Positions 20,091-28,249 of a stretch of 39,031 nucleotides of DNA are shown here, one piece after another. The DNA comes from Nonomuraea basaltis. GTDB lineage: Bacteria; Actinomycetota; Actinomycetes; Streptosporangiales; Streptosporangiaceae. The translations under genes and the position numbers were made by a program. Every line of letters begins with the position of its first letter. Positions within the stretch are counted from its first letter, which is position 1. The stretch spans positions 1-39,031 of the forward strand of contig NZ_VCJS01000117.1 in assembly GCF_005893125.1 (NCBI RefSeq), written 5' to 3'. Under the pieces are notes generated by a model. The model worked only from the letters and a program-made list of their open reading frames with translations. It was not told the origin of the DNA and did not search any database.

Positions 20091-21167
20091 TCATCGCGGC
20101 AGCTCCGGCGGCAGGTCGAAGGCCGCGAAATCGGCCTCCAGGAACGAGACGACCTCGGCGATCCTGGTGCCGCGCAGGACGATCAGGTCCAGGCCGGCGG
20201 GGACGTAGGCGGCGCACTCGTCGTCCCACATGTACGTGCCGAACGCGAGTTGCCCGTTCGCCCGCGCGGGCAGGAAACGCCAGCGCCGCGTCAGCGGCCC
20301 CTCGGTCAGGAAGCCGCGGATGCCGTCGTGGCCCTGGTACCAGGCCGTCAGCGGCGGCATCGAGTACTTCGCGTCCTCGGTCAGCATCGCCACGATGGCG
20401 TCGACGTCGGCGGCCTCCCAGGCGGCGGCGTACCGGCGGGCCAGCTCCCGCTGCGCCGGCTCGCCCAGCTCGTCGAGGGTGCGCCGCTGGGCGGCCTCAG
20501 GCAGCAGCTCGGCGAGGACCTTGCGGGCCCGCTGCAGGGCGCTGTTGACCGCCGCGACCGTGGTGTCGAGCTGGGCGGCGGCCTCGGCGGCGGCGTACCC
20601 GAGGACGTCGCGGAGCAGCAGCACGGCTCGCTGCCGGGCCGACAGGTGCTGCAGGGCGGCGACGAACGCCAGCTCCACGCTCTCCCGCGCCACCGCGCGC
20701 GCCTCTGGGCCCAGCTCCGCCGCCCAGCCCATCAGCCGGTCCGGGTACGGCTCCAGCCACGCCACCTCGGCCACCGGCGCGCCCTCCGGGCTCAGGTCGG
20801 TGGGCAGCTCGCGCCGCCCCCGCTGCTCGATCACCGTCAGCGCCCGGTTCGTCGCGATCTTGTACAGCCACGACCTGACGGATCCGCGGTCCTCGAACCG
20901 CGCCACGTTGCGCCAGGCCCGGTCCAGCGTGTCCTGCACGGCGTCCTCGGCATCGTGGACGGACCCCAGCATCCGGTAGCAGTGCGCGCGCAGCTCATCC
21001 CGCAACGGCCCGACCAGACGGCCGAACGCGTCTTGATCGCCGGCCCGCGCCGCATCCAGCAACTCCGCCGCGTCCCCAGACCGCTGCACCGCACCGCCGG
21101 ACCGCTGCGCCACTCCGTCGGGTTCCCTCGCCGCACCGCCGGACTCCCCCGCCCAGGTCCTCGCCAT
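20091..21167 (-). CDS. ECF sigma factor with C-terminal SnoaL-like domain (copy 2)
   Basis: The 358-aa protein has the same plan as copy 1: region 2 (HCYRMLGSVHDAEDAVQDTL), region 4 (LGYAAAEAAAQLDTTVAAVN, SALQRARK) and a SnoaL-like tail with the shared KYSMPPLTAWYQG motif. The N-terminal 35 residues are low-complexity (QRSGGAVQRSGD) and could be upstream of the true start. It is the first gene of a probable operon with the double-SnoaL gene. The two sigma factors thus point at each other across it. Confidence 0.9.
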   Translation of the reverse strand: MARTWAGESGGAAREPDGVAQRSGGAVQRSGDAAELLDAARAGDQDAFGRLVGPLRDELRAHCYRMLGSVHDAEDAVQDTLDRAWRNVARFEDRGSVRSWLYKIATNRALTVIEQRGRRELPTDLSPEGAPVAEVAWLEPYPDRLMGWAAELGPEARAVARESVELAFVAALQHLSARQRAVLLLRDVLGYAAAEAAAQLDTTVAAVNSALQRARKVLAELLPEAAQRRTLDELGEPAQRELARRYAAAWEAADVDAIVAMLTEDAKYSMPPLTAWYQGHDGIRGFLTEGPLTRRWRFLPARANGQLAFGTYMWDDECAAYVPAGLDLIVLRGTRIAEVVSFLEADFAAFDLPPELPR

Positions 21168-21294
21168 CGCCCCATCCCATCCCCGCCTGTTCCAGGCCCC
21201 AAGCTACAGCGGACTCGGAGACCGGCCCCTGCGAAGATCGAGGGCCCTTGACACCAGCGTGCGGGCCACCGCCTGAAGGCTGAACCCGGCGTGC

Positions 21295-21969
21295 TCATGC
21301 GTCCGCCCCGAGTCGGGTCTCGATGCCGTCGAGGATGATGTCCAGCCCGAGGAGGAACTGGCGGTCGAAATCACCGTTGTCCACCTGGGCCTGCCGGGAC
21401 AGCTCCGTGGCGTTCTCCTCGAGGAACCGGCCGACGCGCTCGCGGATCTCGGTGTCCGCGGCGGGGGTCCGGATGGTGGCCCACCAGGTGTTCTCGGCGG
21501 CGACGTACCCGTTCACGTAGGAGGTAAGGGCCCCGACGGCGGCGACGAGGGCGGGGCCGCTCAACCCGGCATCGGCGAGGGTGGAGTAGAAGAGCCGGGA
21601 GCGGGCCAGCGCGTTCGGGCCGAGCAGGGGGCGGGTGGCGGTGAGCGCCGGCACCCAGGGGTGGCGGCGCATGACGTGTCTGCTCTGCGTGAGCCGGCGG
21701 ACGACGGTGGCCCGCCAGGAGGGGCCCTCGTCGGGCTCGATCTCGCCGAGCACCTCGTCCAGCGCCAGGTCGAGGACGTCCTCCTTGCTCTTGACGTACT
21801 CGTAGAGCGACATGGTGCCCGCCTGCAGGCGAGCGGCGAGGGCCCGCATGGAGAAGCCGCTCACGCCCTCGGCGTCGAGGAGGGCGACGGAGGCCTCGAC
21901 GATGCGCTCGCGCGACAGCCGCGGCTTGCGCGGGCGTGCGTCGTCGCGGAACCAGATGGCTTCCGGCAT
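21295..21969 (-). CDS. TetR-family repressor
   Basis: The 224-aa protein has an N-terminal helix-turn-helix (LSRERIVEASVALLDAEG, FSMRALAARLQAGTMSLYEY at about 19-57) and a C-terminal TetR_C-type ligand domain. The palindrome GTACGG-AATA-CCGTAC at 21991-22006 lies between it and the divergent metallopeptidase-like gene, so it probably represses both. The effector is unknown. Confidence 0.92.
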   Translation of the reverse strand: MPEAIWFRDDARPRKPRLSRERIVEASVALLDAEGVSGFSMRALAARLQAGTMSLYEYVKSKEDVLDLALDEVLGEIEPDEGPSWRATVVRRLTQSRHVMRRHPWVPALTATRPLLGPNALARSRLFYSTLADAGLSGPALVAAVGALTSYVNGYVAAENTWWATIRTPAADTEIRERVGRFLEENATELSRQAQVDNGDFDRQFLLGLDIILDGIETRLGADA

Positions 21970-21990
21970 GTCCCACTCTTTCCGTGCACT

Positions 21991-22006
21991 GTACGGAATA
22001 CCGTAC
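21991..22006. promoter_or_regulatory. TetR operator palindrome GTACGG-n4-CCGTAC
   Basis: Perfect 6-bp arms sit in the 72-bp divergent region between the TetR gene (start 21969) and the gene starting at 22042. Confidence 0.6.
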
Positions 22007-22041
22007 GGCTAGCTTAGCCATCCCGACCCGAAGGAGGTTCG

Positions 22042-23193
22042 ATGACCGAGTGGCAGCGCGACTACGCGATGCTGGCGTTGCGGATCAACCGGCTGGCCGG
22101 CGGCGCCATGCTCATCTACCGGGGACCCGAAGAGTGGAGCGCGCAGGCCGGGAGCGAGCCGCCCGCCGCGCCCGGGAAGCTCGCCGACGACGCCGAGCGA
22201 CTGCTGGACGGCGCCCCATCGGCCTACCTGGCCGGGCAGGTGCGGGCGATGCGCGCCGTCGCCCGGCACCTGAACGGCGAGCGGCTGCCGCTGGCGGAGT
22301 ACGCGCGGGAGTGCCTGGGGCTGGAGCCGCGGCGGCTGCCGGAGACGGTGTTCGAGGAGGCGCACGCCGAGCTGGACGCCGCCCTGCCGAAGGGCCCGGG
22401 GCCGCTGGCGGAGCGGCTCCAGGCGTGGCAGGCGGCGCACACGCTGGACCCGATCGACCGGCTGCCCGGCCTGGTGGCCAAGGCGGTGGCCGAGACGCGG
22501 GCTCGGACGAACGCCATCATCCCGCTGCCGGACGGCGAGGTCGTCGGCTGCCGGCTCGTGGAGGGCGTGTCGTTCCACGGGGCCGGCGACTACGAGGGCG
22601 GCCTGAGGTCCACGATCCACATCAACAAGGCGGTCCCGTTCAACCTGGCCGATCTGCTGTATCTCGTCTCGCACGAGGGCCACCCCGGGCACATCGCCGA
22701 GTCGATGCTCAAGGAGATCCACCTCGCGGACCGGCAGGATCAGGGCGTGCGGTTCATGCTGTCGCCGGCGTTCGTGCTCAGCGAGGGGCTCGGGCTGCTC
22801 GCCGAGGAGATCCTGTTCCCGGGCGACGAGGCGCAGACGTGGCTGAACCAGCACATCTTCCCCGAGGCCGGCATCCGGCCCGGCGGTCACAGCGACTTCG
22901 CGGCCATCCACCACGCCAAGAACGTGCTGTGGGGCGTGTGGGGAAACGTGGCGTTCCTGGCGGCCGAGGGGCGTACCGACGCGGAGCTGGCCGCGTATCT
23001 GGCGCGGTGGTCGCTCTACAGCGACGACGAGGTGGCGCTCGCGCTGGGACTCCTCAAGCCGTCGCCGATGAGCCCGTACATCTTCGGATATTTCCACGGA
23101 TGGGAGCTGTTGCGGCCGTGGGCGGCGAGGAGCCCGGACCGGGTCCGGCGGCTGCTCACCGAGCAGCTACTTCCCGCCGACGTGACCGTCTAG
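22042..23193 (+). CDS. DUF885-like metallopeptidase-type protein
   Basis: The 383-aa protein carries H211-E-G-H-P-G-H217 (VSHEGHPGH) followed about 45 residues later by SEGLGLLAEE. This fits the HExxxxH zinc site with a downstream acidic helix of the DUF885 family (HEGxPGH). No signal peptide is seen, so it acts in the cytoplasm. Family members are longer (about 550 aa), so this is a short variant and the identification is moderate. GAAGGAGG lies 5 nt before ATG 22042. Its 3' end overlaps the convergent TetR gene by 27 nt. It is divergent from the TetR gene at 21295-21969, its likely regulator. Confidence 0.72.
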   Translation: MTEWQRDYAMLALRINRLAGGAMLIYRGPEEWSAQAGSEPPAAPGKLADDAERLLDGAPSAYLAGQVRAMRAVARHLNGERLPLAEYARECLGLEPRRLPETVFEEAHAELDAALPKGPGPLAERLQAWQAAHTLDPIDRLPGLVAKAVAETRARTNAIIPLPDGEVVGCRLVEGVSFHGAGDYEGGLRSTIHINKAVPFNLADLLYLVSHEGHPGHIAESMLKEIHLADRQDQGVRFMLSPAFVLSEGLGLLAEEILFPGDEAQTWLNQHIFPEAGIRPGGHSDFAAIHHAKNVLWGVWGNVAFLAAEGRTDAELAAYLARWSLYSDDEVALALGLLKPSPMSPYIFGYFHGWELLRPWAARSPDRVRRLLTEQLLPADVTV

Positions 23194-23934
23194 CGCCCGC
23201 CGCCTGATCAGCGCCTCGACGCCGTCGAGCAGCAGATTGAGCCCGAACATGAAGTCGTCGTCGTCCACCCAGCCCTCGGCGCCGCGCATGGCGCCCGAGC
23301 GCATCGCGGCCGACAGGGCCGGGTAGGTCTCGGGGTCGAGCACTTCGGCGAGCATCTCGCCGTAGTCGGCGGCCCCCGTGATCCCGGCCTGCTCCATCTG
23401 CGGGTCACCGCCGCCGACGCCGTGAACGAGGGCGGCGTCGGTGAGCGCGTATCCGGTCAGGGCGCTCGCCACGTTGATCTTCTCCCCGTCGTCGAGCCCG
23501 GTGCCGTCGAGGGCGACCAGCGCGCGGTCCAGCCACAGCAGCCGCCGCGGGCCCAGCGGCGGGACGAGCCGGCCGACGGACAGCAGCCACGCGTGCTCCA
23601 GCAGGATGTCGCGATGGGCCCGGGTCCAGAGGGCGAGGTAGTCCCGCCAGGACTTGCCCTCCGGCTCGGGCGGCGGCGGGGCGGCGCCGTCGGCCATGGC
23701 GGTGAGCAGGTCCTCCTTGCTGCCGACGTACCGGTAGAGCGCCGTCGCCGCCACCCCGACCCGTGAGGCGACGCCGGCCATCGAGACCCCGGTCAGCCCT
23801 TCGGCGTCGGCGATCTCGATGGCGGCGGCGGTGATCGTGGCCAGGTCCAGCCGCGGCCGCGGCCCCCGGCGCGTCACCGGCTTGCGCCCCCACATGCGCT
23901 CCACCACGGGCGGCAGCGACCGCTCCTGCGTCAT
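23167..23934 (-). CDS. TetR-family repressor, next to a DrrAB-like exporter
   Basis: The 255-aa protein has a variable basic N-terminus and a helix-turn-helix at about residues 35-75 (GVSMAGVASRVGVAATALYR). A long TetR_C-like domain follows, the usual form of repressors of daunorubicin-resistance-type ABC exporters. AAGGAGGGG precedes ATG 23934. The divergent ABC gene starts 48 nt away, with a TTAA-centred palindrome between. Confidence 0.92.
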   Translation of the reverse strand: MTQERSLPPVVERMWGRKPVTRRGPRPRLDLATITAAAIEIADAEGLTGVSMAGVASRVGVAATALYRYVGSKEDLLTAMADGAAPPPPEPEGKSWRDYLALWTRAHRDILLEHAWLLSVGRLVPPLGPRRLLWLDRALVALDGTGLDDGEKINVASALTGYALTDAALVHGVGGGDPQMEQAGITGAADYGEMLAEVLDPETYPALSAAMRSGAMRGAEGWVDDDDFMFGLNLLLDGVEALIRRRALDGHVGGK

Positions 23935-23967
23935 CGAACCCCTCCTTGACCCACTCCCAGGATTGTG

Positions 23968-23975
23968 CCTTAAGG
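23968..23975. promoter_or_regulatory. Palindrome CCTTAAGG, likely TetR operator
   Basis: The perfect 8-bp core extends imperfectly to TGCCTTAAGGTA. It overlaps a -10-like TAAGGT for the ABC gene at 23983, so bound repressor would block that promoter. Confidence 0.5.
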
Positions 23976-23982
23976 TAAAACT

Positions 23983-24924
23983 ATGAACGTCATACACAGT
24001 ACGCCATTCACAGATGCCATTCTCGCCCGGGGCCTGACAAAGTCCTTCGGCGTGACACGGGTGCTGGCCGGGATCGACCTGACCGTGCCCACCGGCTCGC
24101 TGCTGGCCCTGCTCGGCCCCAACGGCTCGGGCAAGACCACCACCGTGCGCATCCTGACCACGCTGCTGGCGCCGGACGGCGGCACCGCCACGGTGGGCGG
24201 GCACGACGTCGCGCGCGAGGGCGTCGCGGTACGCCGGGTGATCGGCCTGACCTCCCAGCAGGCCACCGTGGACGACCTGCTGACCGGGCGGGAGAACCTG
24301 GAGCTGTTCGCCGGCCTCTACCGCCTGGGCCGGCGGCAGGCGCGGCGGCGGGCGGCGGAGCTCCTGGAGCGCTTCGACCTGGCCGCTGCCGCGAACCGGC
24401 GGGTGGCGACGTACTCCGGCGGGATGCGGCGGCGGCTCGACCTCGCGGCGAGCATGGTGTCGGCGCCGCGGATCCTCTTCCTCGACGAGCCCACGACCGG
24501 GCTCGACCCGCGCAGCCGGGCCGAGCTGTGGGCGGTGATCCGCGAATTACTGGCCTCCGGCACCACCATCCTGCTCACAACCCAGTATTTGGAGGAGGCC
24601 GACCAGCTCGCCGACCGGGTCGTGGTGATCAACGATGGTCGCGTCGTGGCCGACGACTCCCCGGCCGCGCTGAAGCGCCAGGTCGGCGCCGAACGCCTGG
24701 TGCTCCGCCTGTCCCGGGCCGAGGACGTACCACGCGCCGTGGTGGCGCTCGGCGGGACGGCGCTCGGCGAGGCATGCGAGGTCACGCTGGCGGTCCAGAG
24801 CCCCGACCACCTGCGCCAGGCGCTGGATCTGCTGCACGGCGCCGGCGTCGGCGTCGAGCACGTGGAGCTGCGCACCCCCACCCTCGACGACGTCTTCTTC
24901 GAGCTCACGGCGGCCGCGGCATGA
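23983..24924 (+). CDS. ABC exporter ATP-binding protein, DrrA type
   Basis: The 313-aa protein has Walker A GPNGSGKTT, signature YSGGM, Walker B ILFLDEP and the DrrA-family C-terminal extension (LRTPTLDDVFFELTAAAA). It couples ATP hydrolysis to drug or lipid export by the permease encoded by the next gene, whose ATG overlaps its stop by 4 nt. ATG 23983 follows a TAAGGT -10-like box by 6 nt with no ribosome-binding site, so translation may be leaderless. Confidence 0.93.
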   Translation: MNVIHSTPFTDAILARGLTKSFGVTRVLAGIDLTVPTGSLLALLGPNGSGKTTTVRILTTLLAPDGGTATVGGHDVAREGVAVRRVIGLTSQQATVDDLLTGRENLELFAGLYRLGRRQARRRAAELLERFDLAAAANRRVATYSGGMRRRLDLAASMVSAPRILFLDEPTTGLDPRSRAELWAVIRELLASGTTILLTTQYLEEADQLADRVVVINDGRVVADDSPAALKRQVGAERLVLRLSRAEDVPRAVVALGGTALGEACEVTLAVQSPDHLRQALDLLHGAGVGVEHVELRTPTLDDVFFELTAAAA

Positions 24925-25697
24925 GCGGCGTCCTCAGCGCGGCGGGCGATCTGCGCCGCCTCGTCGTCCGCGACCTGCGCCGCGAGCTGCGCATCCTCGA
25001 CAGCCTCATCGTGAACACCGCCCTGCCCGTGATCATCATGGTGCTGTTCGTGTACGTCTTCGGCGGGGCGATCACCACCGGCTCCAGCGGGCTGGCCTAC
25101 ATCGACTTCGTGGTGCCCGCCGTGCTGCTCATGTCCGGCGGGTACGGGGCCGCGCTGACCGCCGTGAACATCGCCGACGACATGACCGGAGGCATGATCG
25201 ACCGCTTCCGCACCCTCCCGATCGGCGGCTGGGTGGTCCCCGCCGGGCACGTGGTCGCCTCGGTGGTCCGCAACGTGGCGGCCTGCGGCTTCGCGCTGAT
25301 CGCGGCGATCATCCTGGGGTTCCGCCCGAACGCTGCCCTGGCCGACTGGGCCCTGGTCTTGGCAGTGATGGCGGGGTACGTCCTGGCGATGTCGTCGCTG
25401 GCGGTGCTCTGGGGGCTGCTCGTCAGGTCGACCCAGGCGGCCGGCGCGTTCAGCTTCGTCGTGCTCTTCCTGCCGTACCTGTCGGACGGGGTCGTACCGG
25501 CCGAGACCATGCCGGGCGTGCTGCGCGACTTCGCCTACAACCAGCCGGCCACGCCCATCGTGGCGACGCTGCGGTCGCTGCTCCTGGACCAGCCGATGGG
25601 CTCGTCGGGGGCGGTGGCGGCGGCCTGGCTCGCGGGCACGGCGCTGGTCAGCGTACCGATCGCGGCGGTGCTGTTCCGCCGCAGAACCTCGGTCTAG
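24921..25697 (+). CDS. ABC-2 type exporter permease, DrrB type
   Basis: The 258-aa protein has six hydrophobic segments and the ABC-2 coupling segment GGMIDRFRTLPIGGW. It partners the DrrA-like ATPase upstream, with an ATGA overlap. Substrates of this family include polyketides and lipids; none can be named here. A hairpin follows. Confidence 0.9.
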   Translation: MSGVLSAAGDLRRLVVRDLRRELRILDSLIVNTALPVIIMVLFVYVFGGAITTGSSGLAYIDFVVPAVLLMSGGYGAALTAVNIADDMTGGMIDRFRTLPIGGWVVPAGHVVASVVRNVAACGFALIAAIILGFRPNAALADWALVLAVMAGYVLAMSSLAVLWGLLVRSTQAAGAFSFVVLFLPYLSDGVVPAETMPGVLRDFAYNQPATPIVATLRSLLLDQPMGSSGAVAAAWLAGTALVSVPIAAVLFRRRTSV

Positions 25698-25756
25698 GGT
25701 CAGGCCGTGGCCGCACCCGGAGGCGAGCACAATGGGCCAGGTCCCGGAACGCGAAA

Positions 25757-25786
25757 CACGGAGGCGGCCGTCGGCGCGCCTCCGTG
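25757..25786. terminator. 10-bp hairpin between convergent genes
   Basis: Arms 25757-25766 (cacggaggcg) and 25777-25786 are perfect reverse complements with a 10-nt loop. The hairpin lies between the exporter operon and the convergent TetR gene and can serve both strands. Confidence 0.65.
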
Positions 25787-25801
25787 CCGGATGCGAACGG
25801 C

Positions 25802-26404
25802 TTACGGTGCCATTCCGGCCAGGGCCGCGTCGACGACGCGTTCGGCCAGGTCAGCGGGGAGACCCCCGGCCGGGCCCCACTTGGTGTGGTGCATCATGGT
25901 GCCGGCCAGCATGGCCATGGCCATGTCGACGTCCAGGTCGGCCCTGAGCTCACCGGAGGCGATGCCGCGCTCGATCACGGCCCGCATCGCCAGCTTGCGG
26001 GGCTCGATGGCGCGCTTGACGAAACGCTCCATCAGCTGCGGGTAGCGGTCGGCCTCGCTCATCGCGATGTTCATCACGCAGCGGCTGCGGGGATGACCGG
26101 CCTCCCTGCGCATCGCGTCGAGGAGGCTGACCAGATCGTCCCGCACCGACGTGCCGGTGAGCGCCGGCACCGGGGCCTTGAGCGTGGAGAGGGCGTCGAC
26201 GACCAGATCCTCCTTGTTGGACCAGCGCCGGTAGATCGTGGTCTTGCCGACGCCCGCCCTCGACGCGATCGCCTCGATGGACAGCTCGGACACCCCCATG
26301 CCCTCGCCGATCAGGTCGAGGGTCGCCTCGATGATCGCCTTTTCGGCCTTCTCGCTGCGCGGACGGCCCGCCGGGCGGGCAGTCCCTGATTCCTGGATCG
26401 TCAT
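25802..26404 (-). CDS. TetR-family repressor, downstream of an MFS exporter
   Basis: The 200-aa protein has a helix-turn-helix (ELSIEAIASRAGVGKTTIYR, about 40-59) and a TetR_C-type domain (RCVMNIAMSEADRYPQLMER). It starts 7 nt after the MFS stop, so the two genes form one operon. The cluster of CGATACG sites upstream of the MFS gene would then be its operator, giving self-regulation and exporter control. Confidence 0.92.
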   Translation of the reverse strand: MTIQESGTARPAGRPRSEKAEKAIIEATLDLIGEGMGVSELSIEAIASRAGVGKTTIYRRWSNKEDLVVDALSTLKAPVPALTGTSVRDDLVSLLDAMRREAGHPRSRCVMNIAMSEADRYPQLMERFVKRAIEPRKLAMRAVIERGIASGELRADLDVDMAMAMLAGTMMHHTKWGPAGGLPADLAERVVDAALAGMAP

Positions 26405-26411
26405 CGCGGCC

Positions 26412-27962
26412 TCACACTACCGCTGGTTCCTTCTCCGCAACCTGCTGTACGGGCTGCGGCTTGCCCGGCATCCACTTGGCCACCACCGCGACGCCGATCA
26501 GCGCGATCAGCGCCGACACCAGGGCCGTCACGTGCATGCCGTCGATGAAGGCGGTGAACGCGGGCTTGACCAGCGCCTGCCCCCGCTCGCCGAGCCCCTC
26601 GACGACGCTCATCGTCGCCATGATGGACTCACCGGCGGAGTGCTGCACGTCGGCGGGGAGCCCGGCCAGCGCAGGCTCCATCGCGCCACGGTAGCTGGAC
26701 GACAGCACCGAGCCGAGCACGGCCACGCCGAGCGCGCCGGCGACCTGGCGGACGGTGTTGCTCATGGCCGAGCCGACCCCGGCCTTCTCCCTGGGGAGCG
26801 CCTCCATGATGGCGGTGGTCGCGGGCGGCATGATGTTCGCCATCGCAGCGCCCTGGACGAAGAAGATGACCTCGATCAGCACGACCGGCGTGTTCTGGTC
26901 CAAGAACGCGTAGCTGGTCAGCGCCGCCGTCACCACGATCATGCTGACCGTGGCCGACAGCTTGGCGCCGAACCGCTCGTTCACCCGCTGGCTGAGCGGC
27001 GCGAAGATGAGCTGCGCGGCGGCGAACGGGATCATCAGCGCCCCCGCCTGCAGCGCCGAGAAGCCCAGCACGACCTGCAGGTAGAAGGTCAGGAAGAACA
27101 TCCCGCCCATCATCGCGAAGAAGACGATGCCCATCATGCCGATGGCCGAGCTGAACCGGACGTTGGAGAAGTTGCGCACGTCGAAGACCGGGTGGTCGAT
27201 GCGCCGCTCCCACCACACGAACACGCCCAGCACCGCCACGCCGGCCAGCGTCGGCACCAGCACCTCGGCGCTCGCCACGGTGCCCAGGAAGCCGCCGCGG
27301 ATGATGCCGTAGACGATGGCCACCAGGCCGATGATCGACAGCACCACGCCGACCGGGTCCAGCTTCGACGGCATCGGGTCCTTCGACTCGGGCACGATGG
27401 TAGCGATGAGGATCATGCCGATCACCACGATCGGCACGTTCACCAGGAAGACCGAGCCCCACCAGAAGTGCTCGATCAGCAGGCCGCCGGTGATCGGGCC
27501 GATCGCCACCGCGAGCCCCACACCACCGGCCCACACGCCGATCGCCTTGCCGCGCTCACTGGGCGGGAACACGTTGGAGATGATGGCCAGGGTCGCCGGC
27601 ATGATCGCCGCGCCGCCGATGCCCATCGCCGCCCTTGCCAGGATGAGCTGCATCGGATCCTGGGAGTAGGCGCTGGCGAGGGAGGCCAGGCCGAACAGCG
27701 CCATGCCGATGAACAACATCCGCTTGCGCCCTGTCCGGTCACCGATCACGCCGAACGTGAACAGCAATCCGGCGAACACGAGCGTGTAGGAGTTGATCGC
27801 CCATTCCAGCTCGCTCTGCGTCGCGCCCAATCCGGCTGTCTTGTCGGCGATCGTCTTCATCGCCACGTTGAGGATCGTGTTGTCGAGCACGACCGCCAGC
27901 AGGCTGAACACCAGCACGCCGAGGATGGCCCATCGCCGTGGATGACCTGAGTTCGGGTCCAT
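26412..27962 (-). CDS. MFS exporter, DHA2 (14-TM) type
   Basis: The 516-aa protein is of the length expected of 14-TM drug:H+ antiporters. TM1 has VVLDNTILNVAMKTI, motif A is FGVIGDRTGRKRML, and motif C-like VGLAVAIGPITGGLL lies in TM5. ATG 27962 begins MDPNSGHPRRWAIL; an AAGGCGG lies about 10 nt upstream. The longer open frame to 28061 would place codons across the operator cluster and is unlikely. It is co-transcribed with the TetR gene that follows. Confidence 0.92.
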   Translation of the reverse strand: MDPNSGHPRRWAILGVLVFSLLAVVLDNTILNVAMKTIADKTAGLGATQSELEWAINSYTLVFAGLLFTFGVIGDRTGRKRMLFIGMALFGLASLASAYSQDPMQLILARAAMGIGGAAIMPATLAIISNVFPPSERGKAIGVWAGGVGLAVAIGPITGGLLIEHFWWGSVFLVNVPIVVIGMILIATIVPESKDPMPSKLDPVGVVLSIIGLVAIVYGIIRGGFLGTVASAEVLVPTLAGVAVLGVFVWWERRIDHPVFDVRNFSNVRFSSAIGMMGIVFFAMMGGMFFLTFYLQVVLGFSALQAGALMIPFAAAQLIFAPLSQRVNERFGAKLSATVSMIVVTAALTSYAFLDQNTPVVLIEVIFFVQGAAMANIMPPATTAIMEALPREKAGVGSAMSNTVRQVAGALGVAVLGSVLSSSYRGAMEPALAGLPADVQHSAGESIMATMSVVEGLGERGQALVKPAFTAFIDGMHVTALVSALIALIGVAVVAKWMPGKPQPVQQVAEKEPAVV

Positions 27963-27982
27963 GGAAGAATCCGCCTTAATTT

Positions 27983-28033
27983 CGATACGTCTGAGTTTCG
28001 CAACGCCACCGTATCGCAAACTATTCCGATACG
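27983..28033. promoter_or_regulatory. Cluster of three CGATACG half-sites upstream of the MFS-TetR operon
   Basis: CGATACG occurs at 27983-27989 and 28027-28033, and inverted (CGTATCG) at 28010-28016. The last two form a perfect 7-bp inverted repeat with a 10-nt spacer. GTTTCG and related motifs flank them. These are the likely TetR binding sites over the promoter. Confidence 0.5.
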
Positions 28034-28249
28034 CAACGGTGTCGTTTCGTAAACTCCGCACGAACTGCAGGCGTCATCTTCGTTTCATCGCCACGCCCCG
28101 CCGTCCGACCCGGAAACATGCCCGTAGCGACCTCCCTGACCGACCCTCCGGCCAGGCGGCCGTACGCAGCCGCATCACGAGCCGCACCGGCGTACCCGCA
28201 GGCCCGATGCCGCGGCACCGGCTCGCTTGCGGCCCGGTGCCGCGCCCGT

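Noticed and set aside
20998..21160. Short repeated accgctgc/ccgccgga motifs as a regulatory array or CRISPR
   Set aside because: They encode the low-complexity N-terminus of the second sigma factor; spacing is irregular and there are no spacers.
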